Origin: Pedobacter jeongneungensis
Lineage (GTDB): Bacteria; Bacteroidota; Bacteroidia; Sphingobacteriales; Sphingobacteriaceae
NCBI RefSeq assembly: GCF_000633455.1
Contig: NZ_AYMG01000025.1
Coordinates: 1-64,000 of the forward strand
Reading direction: 5' to 3'
DNA length: 64,000 nt
Position numbers and translations under genes: made by a program
Shown here: one piece after another, positions 59,784-64,000 of the stretch
How positions within the stretch are numbered: the first letter of the stretch is position 1
How the letters are laid out: every line of letters begins with the position of its first letter
The notes under the pieces: model-generated
The model's database searches: none
What the model was told of the DNA's origin: nothing
The model's input: only the letters and a program-made list of their open reading frames with translations

Positions 59784-59821
59784 GTTATAACAAGATTGTA
59801 AACTTTAAAAAAGGAAATAAA

Positions 59822-60667
59822 ATGTCTACAGTACAAATTACTGCCGCAGATGTAAATAAACTACGCCAACAAACTGGTGCTGGTATGATGGATTGCAAAA
59901 AAGCTTTAGTTGAAGCTAACGGCGATTTCGAAGCTGCTGTTGATTTATTGCGCAAAAAAGGTCAAAAAGTATCTGCCGCTCGTTCTGGTAATGCTACTTC
60001 TGAAGGTCTGGTATCAATCGCTGTTTCAGCTGATGGAACAAACGGTAAATTAGTTGCTTTAGCTTGCGAAACTGAGCCAGTTTCTAAAGTTGAAGATTTC
60101 CGTAACCTGGCTCAAGCCGTTTTGGCTGCAGCAGTTGCCAACAATCCTGCTTCTGCAGAAGAATTATCAGCAATTACTTTGGAAGATGGACGTACAGTTG
60201 CTGAAACCATAACTGAACTAACTGGTAAAATCGGAGAGAAGATCGTTATTCAAGAGTATGCAAATATATCTGGTGAAAAAATCGTTTCTTATATCCATTC
60301 TAATGGAAAAATGGGCGTTTTAGTAGTATTTGAAGGTGCTAATGGCGTAGATATTACTGAAGCTGGTAAAGATGTTGCAATGCAAATTGCTGCAATGAGT
60401 CCAATTGCTGTTGATAAAGACGGTGTTGATCCTGCTACTATCGAACGTGAAATCGAGATTGCTAAAGACGTTATCCGTCAAGAAGGCAAACCAGAAGAAA
60501 TGGTTGAAAAAATTGCTGCTGGTAAATTGAATAAATTCTACAAAGACAGTACTTTATTAAACCAGGAGTTTGTTAAAGATAGCTCAGTAGATGTTCGTAA
60601 ATTTTTAGATAACACTTCTAAAGGTTTAACAGTATCTGCTTTCAAACGTGTACAATTAGGTGCATAA
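59822..60667 (+). CDS. tsf: Elongation factor Ts
   Basis: A 281-residue EF-Ts. The EF-Tu-contact region is in the first 60 residues (VNKLRQQTGAGMMDCKKALV, then AVDLLRKKGQK), and the C-terminal core includes AMQIAAMSPIAVDKD near 195 and DSTLLNQEFVKD near 241. It catalyses GDP release from EF-Tu. It is the last gene of the operon and ends before a clear terminator. Confidence 0.97.
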   Translation: MSTVQITAADVNKLRQQTGAGMMDCKKALVEANGDFEAAVDLLRKKGQKVSAARSGNATSEGLVSIAVSADGTNGKLVALACETEPVSKVEDFRNLAQAVLAAAVANNPASAEELSAITLEDGRTVAETITELTGKIGEKIVIQEYANISGEKIVSYIHSNGKMGVLVVFEGANGVDITEAGKDVAMQIAAMSPIAVDKDGVDPATIEREIEIAKDVIRQEGKPEEMVEKIAAGKLNKFYKDSTLLNQEFVKDSSVDVRKFLDNTSKGLTVSAFKRVQLGA

Positions 60668-60686
60668 GCACTAGAAAAACATATTT

Positions 60687-60717
60687 GAAAAGCTCCAAGA
60701 AATTGGGGCTTTTTTTA
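60687..60717 (+). terminator. Terminator of the ribosomal operon
   Basis: An 11-bp stem with one G-T pair, AAAAGCTCCAA (60688-60698) with TTGGGGCTTTT (60703-60713), followed by T residues. It begins about 20 bases after the tsf stop. Confidence 0.9.
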
Positions 60718-60734
60718 TGCGTTATGTCTCCAGT

Positions 60735-60806
60735 CGTCACCCTGAATTCATTTCAGGGTCTATATGTATATGCGAGAAAGATGCTGAAATAAATTCAGCA
60801 TGACGA
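60735..60806. repeat. Paired palindromic repeat after tsf
   Basis: Two small hairpins in an outer inverted repeat: CGTCACCCTGAA ... TTCAGGGTCT, and AGATGCTGAA ... TTCAGCATGACG. The outer ends CGTCA and TGACG pair, and the inner stems CCCTGAA/TTCAGGG and TGCTGAA/TTCAGCA are perfect. REP-like, between convergent tsf and the metallophosphatase. Confidence 0.75.
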
Positions 60807-60815
60807 TAGTATTCC

Positions 60816-62021
60816 CTACTTTCTAAGCGCGGTATACGCCCCTACTTCCTTACCCGAATCATCGAGCATACTCACCACTACTTTATTTTTATCTGCTTTT
60901 ATTTTTGTAATCGTTCTTGTACCGGTTTTAGGTCCGCCACCAATGATTAAAGGATAATGATTTAAGTTTTTATCTGGCTGGTGCACCATATATTTGTGCG
61001 TATGGCCGCTTAATACCAGGTCTACCTTTCCCTGATTCAATAGCGGTTCGAACAATTCGGTACAATGCTTTGGTCCGTGCGCATCGCCTGAGAAACGTGG
61101 CGGAATATGCATTAGTACAACCCTGAACGGTGCTTTTTTAAATTCCTTCGAATTCATTTCTGATTTAAACCATTCTGCCTGCTGCAGCCGATAATCATCA
61201 AAATTTACAATGCCAGCATACACCGGATGTGCATCTTCCTTATCCTCTCCGGTATCTAAAATCACAAAGCGCACAGGCCCTAAAGTAAAAGCGGCATGAC
61301 CAACATGCATATAATACTGCGGAAATTCGCGGGAGAATTTACCACGGGTTTCGTGATTGCCCCTTACGTAAATAAATGGCGTGTTCTTTGCAAAATTATC
61401 TACACAGGGCTGAAGCATGTGATCGATAATTTGTTTTTCATCAGTCTGGTAATCGAATATATCGCCATTAAAGAAGATAAAATCCTGTTTTTTTTCAGGA
61501 ACAAGCCCCAACAAATGCGGAATGGATTCAGGACGATCGTGCGTATCATTCAACATTAAAAATGAAACTTCTGCTTTATTCAGATCAGTATTAACAAATT
61601 CCTCAACCGAACTACTCACTGTTTCACCATAGGTTAACTTATAAGGCTGAAAATCTTTAATCTCTTTCGAAACAATTTTATAATAATATTTAGTACCAGG
61701 TTTTAAGTTAAAAAGCGTTACAGCATTGAGCTTACTATTGGCCTGCATTAAACCTAATTCTGCTTTGCCATAAGCTTTTTGATTCAATTGATCGGCCTGT
61801 TCGCCATATTCTACCCAGCCCGCAGCATTTTTATTGGTTAACCAAAGAATAGTCATTTTGTTATTAAAATTGGTTTGGAGGTAAGGGCCTACTGCAATTT
61901 TAAACCCTTCTTCATTAGCGGGTAAATCTGCAATTGCCATTGATGGCGCCACCAATGTAGCCGCACTTAAAGTGAGGCCGGCCTTTAAAAAACTTCTTCT
62001 ATTGGGCTGATTTTCATTCAT
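60816..62021 (-). CDS. Tat-exported metallophosphoesterase with Ig-like N-terminal domain
   Basis: A 401-residue exported protein. The N terminus has a twin-arginine signal (NRRSFLKAGLTL). Residues about 40-120 form a purple-acid-phosphatase-type Ig-like domain. The catalytic domain has the metal ligands in order: LMLNDTHDRPE near 156, FFNGDIFD near 183, YVRGNHETRG near 217, VLMHIPPRF near 304 and VLSGHTHKYMVH near 337. It probably hydrolyses phosphate esters in the periplasm. Confidence 0.9.
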   Translation of the reverse strand: MNENQPNRRSFLKAGLTLSAATLVAPSMAIADLPANEEGFKIAVGPYLQTNFNNKMTILWLTNKNAAGWVEYGEQADQLNQKAYGKAELGLMQANSKLNAVTLFNLKPGTKYYYKIVSKEIKDFQPYKLTYGETVSSSVEEFVNTDLNKAEVSFLMLNDTHDRPESIPHLLGLVPEKKQDFIFFNGDIFDYQTDEKQIIDHMLQPCVDNFAKNTPFIYVRGNHETRGKFSREFPQYYMHVGHAAFTLGPVRFVILDTGEDKEDAHPVYAGIVNFDDYRLQQAEWFKSEMNSKEFKKAPFRVVLMHIPPRFSGDAHGPKHCTELFEPLLNQGKVDLVLSGHTHKYMVHQPDKNLNHYPLIIGGGPKTGTRTITKIKADKNKVVVSMLDDSGKEVGAYTALRK

Positions 62022-62106
62022 TTGGTTATTTTATCTTATTAACCAAATATATAGCGACAATATTTAACTTTGACCGTGTAAGATTAAATTTACTCAAACG
62101 TTTGAT

Positions 62107-63198
62107 ATGCCTAAAGTAATTACCAATACCTCCTATTTTCAGGGCAACGATTTAAAAAGCAATCAAGATATTATTATTGACGGCGCTTTAATTTCAAATA
62201 TTAAGGAAGGTGACAATAAAGAAAATAATCATTCTTTTGTTGTTCCGGGTTTTATAGACCTGCAGATTTATGGCGCGGGCGACAGGTTATTTTCTGCCGA
62301 CCCAAGTATTGAATCGTTAACGATAATGGAAGATGACCTGCTAAAAAAGGGAACTACAGGCTTTTTGGCCTGTATGGCAACAAATTCTCCAGAGGTTTTT
62401 AATGAGTGTATCAAAGTAGCTAAAGTGCATCGCTCATCGGCCAGGAACTGCCTGGGATTACATTTAGAAGGGCCATTTTTAAACCCCAAACGTTTAGGTG
62501 CACATGTACCTGCATTTGTACGCAAAGCCTCATTAGATGAAATTAAAAAACTAATCGATTTTGGGGATGGTGTAATTAAAATGATGACCATTGCACCGGA
62601 GCTTCAGGATGAAGAGGTAATTGAATACCTGCTGGATAGTGGTGTGGTTGTTTCACTAGGCCATAGTAATGCCACTTTTGAGGAAGCTACTACTGCTTAC
62701 AACAAAGGCATCCAAACCACTACACACCTATTTAATGCCATGAGTCCGATCCATCACCGCGAACCCGGAATACCCACAGCCGTTTTCAGCCATGATAAGG
62801 CAATGGCCAGTATTATTGCCGATGGTCAGCATGTAGATTTCGAAGTGGTTAAATTTGCGCAGAAACTATTAAAAGATCGTTTATTCCTGATTACCGATGC
62901 CGTTACAGCCTGTTCAACTGGTCCTTATCAGCATATCCAAAAAGGAAACAAATTTGTAATGCCCGATGGCACACTTTCGGGTTCGTCGCTAACAATGTTA
63001 GAAGCTGTTAAAAACTGTGTATCTCATTGTGGCATCAGTTTAAATGATGCAGTTAAAATGGCAACGAGTTATCCGGCCAAATTAATCGGAATTGAAAACT
63101 TAACGGCAAATATCGCAGCTGGTGAGCAGGCTAATTTAGTAGTGCTTGATGATGCACTAAATTTAAAAGAGGTCATTTTTAAAGGCGAAACGGCATAA
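62107..63198 (+). CDS. nagA: N-acetylglucosamine-6-phosphate deacetylase
   Basis: A 363-residue amidohydrolase-fold enzyme that removes acetate from GlcNAc-6-phosphate. Motifs: VVPGFIDLQIYGAGDRLFSA near 41 (metal-site variant), GLHLEGPFLNPKR near 118, VSLGHSNATFEEA near 182, THLFNAMSPIHHREPG near 206 and LITDAVTACSTG near 263. Together with the GH3 enzyme it would fit use of amino sugars from cell-wall turnover. Divergent from the metallophosphatase gene. Starts 10 bases before the next gene's start on the same strand, so likely an operon. Confidence 0.93.
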   Translation: MPKVITNTSYFQGNDLKSNQDIIIDGALISNIKEGDNKENNHSFVVPGFIDLQIYGAGDRLFSADPSIESLTIMEDDLLKKGTTGFLACMATNSPEVFNECIKVAKVHRSSARNCLGLHLEGPFLNPKRLGAHVPAFVRKASLDEIKKLIDFGDGVIKMMTIAPELQDEEVIEYLLDSGVVVSLGHSNATFEEATTAYNKGIQTTTHLFNAMSPIHHREPGIPTAVFSHDKAMASIIADGQHVDFEVVKFAQKLLKDRLFLITDAVTACSTGPYQHIQKGNKFVMPDGTLSGSSLTMLEAVKNCVSHCGISLNDAVKMATSYPAKLIGIENLTANIAAGEQANLVVLDDALNLKEVIFKGETA

Positions 63199-63208
63199 TC
63201 AAACCAAT

Positions 63209-64000
63209 ATGTTCAAAAGAATTCTTCCGGTTATTATCTTTCTTTCTATTTATGCCAATCATTCCTGGTCGCAGGAAATGAATACTGCTTTTACCGTTAT
63301 ACCGCTTGGTGTTAAGGGCGGTGATGATGAGAGTAATTTATCATCTTATCTGATCGCCCCAAAAGGAAGCGAAAATTACGTTTGCCTTGATGCAGGCACC
63401 ATAAATGCGGGTATCCAAAAAGCAATAGACTTTAAGTCACTAAAAGGAATCAGTGAAGAAATTCAACGCAAACAGATTAAGGGGTATCTGATTTCGCATG
63501 CCCATTTAGATCATGTAGCTGGCTTAATTATCAATTCCCCTGCAGATACAGTTAAAAACATTTATGGTTTACCTTCGGTCCTCAATATTTTAAGGGATAA
63601 ATATTTTACCTGGGATGCATGGGCCAATTTTGCTAACGAAGGCGAAAAACCGCAATTGAAAAAATACACTTATTTTCCATTGGTTCAAGGTAATACTTAT
63701 CCGCTTGAAGGTACCGAAATGAAAGTAAAGGCTTTTGAACTCAGCCATGGCAATCCTTATAAAAGTACCGCCTTTTTGATCAGCCATCAGGATAGTTATG
63801 CATTATATCTGGGCGATACCGGAGCAGATGAAATTGAAAAATCGGATAAACTGGCCAACCTATGGCAAAGTATAGCGCCTCTGATTAATGCAGGCCAGTT
63901 AAAGGCTATTTTTCTAGAGGTTTCTTTCCCTAATGAACAACCCGATAAACAATTGTTCGGGCACCTTACACCAAAACTTTTCTTCAGCGAACTGTCGAAA
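63209..64000 (+). CDS. Class II cyclic-nucleotide phosphodiesterase-like protein, 3' end outside the window
   Basis: The reading frame opens at an ATG (63209) 10 bases after nagA and runs to the window end with no stop (264 codons). A signal peptide (ending HSWSQ) is followed by the class II PDE pattern: VIPLGVKGGDDESNLSSYLI near 30, the metal motif SHAHLDHVAGL near 97, and AFELSHGN near 180 with YLGDTGADEI near 207. These enzymes are metallo-beta-lactamase-fold phosphodiesterases for cAMP; periplasmic members exist in bacteria. The C terminus is missing only because the window ends. Confidence 0.8.
   Translation, partial: MFKRILPVIIFLSIYANHSWSQEMNTAFTVIPLGVKGGDDESNLSSYLIAPKGSENYVCLDAGTINAGIQKAIDFKSLKGISEEIQRKQIKGYLISHAHLDHVAGLIINSPADTVKNIYGLPSVLNILRDKYFTWDAWANFANEGEKPQLKKYTYFPLVQGNTYPLEGTEMKVKAFELSHGNPYKSTAFLISHQDSYALYLGDTGADEIEKSDKLANLWQSIAPLINAGQLKAIFLEVSFPNEQPDKQLFGHLTPKLFFSELSK

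Overview
The window is a stretch of chromosome from a member of the Bacteroidota, most probably the Sphingobacteriaceae (Pedobacter-like). The evidence is AT-rich DNA, Bacteroidota-type promoters (TTTG, about 19-20 bases, then TAnnTTTG), the lineage-specific IPExxxVDY protein beside acpP-fabF-rnc, HEIGH-type and DUF6600 secreted proteins, and many short palindromic intergenic repeats. The genus is inferred from gene content and style, not from a database search. There is no prophage, no CRISPR array, no rRNA operon and no insertion sequence; one tRNA gene (Ser, anticodon GGA) is present.

Layout. 1-9.1 kb: secreted M28 peptidase, DUF5694-like protein, a luciferase-like oxidoreductase, a methyltransferase, a beta-CASP metallo-beta-lactamase RNase, YtxH, a HAD phosphatase and a DUF6600 protein with a Gln-rich tail built from 90-bp repeats. 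9.3-16.5 kb: RsmI-like methylase, a 59-residue hydrophilic protein, a minimal tail-collar protein, DinB, a HEIGH metalloprotease lipoprotein, an epimerase, a dipeptidyl-peptidase-IV-like enzyme and an EamA exporter. 16.6-22.6 kb: rifampicin phosphotransferase, SDR, AraC regulator, acyltransferase. 22.8-28.1 kb: tRNA-Ser, pyruvate kinase, the IPExxxVDY gene and acpP-fabF-rnc (fatty-acid synthesis and RNA processing). 28.4-31.4 kb: three tandem paralogous secreted proteins, then a lysophospholipid acyltransferase. 31.7-36.8 kb: yicC-gmk-nadD interrupted by a toxin-antitoxin pair and a paired palindromic repeat, then a GH3 hexosaminidase. 36.9-39.2 kb: thioredoxin-like protein, TatD, TcdA. 39.3-47.1 kb: a DUF559 endonuclease gene wrapped in palindromic repeats, then an AddA-like helicase-nuclease, a DUF1016 nuclease and an AddB-like nuclease in one tight operon. 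47.3-57.6 kb: GNAT, a frameshifted VOC protein, pyruvate dehydrogenase E1 beta, pentapeptide protein, DUF1801, Tex, MscS channel, pnuC-nadR NAD salvage pair, ORF6N protein and a lipoprotein. 58-60.7 kb: rplM-rpsI-rpsB-tsf translation operon with a clear promoter and terminator. 60.8-64 kb: metallophosphatase, nagA and the start of a class II cyclic-nucleotide phosphodiesterase that runs off the end.

The most unusual signals are (i) the DUF559 nuclease gene, flanked by and containing copies of a G/C-rich palindromic repeat that puts its start codon in the loop of a long predicted hairpin; (ii) a DUF1016 nuclease, itself carrying a palindrome-bearing 18-residue duplication, placed between the two subunits of an AddAB-like recombination enzyme; and (iii) several repeat families that sit mostly between genes but have also entered reading frames (tex, DUF559, perhaps DUF1016). 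Together these suggest a genome in which palindromic repeats and small nuclease genes move and become domesticated. That last step is inference.
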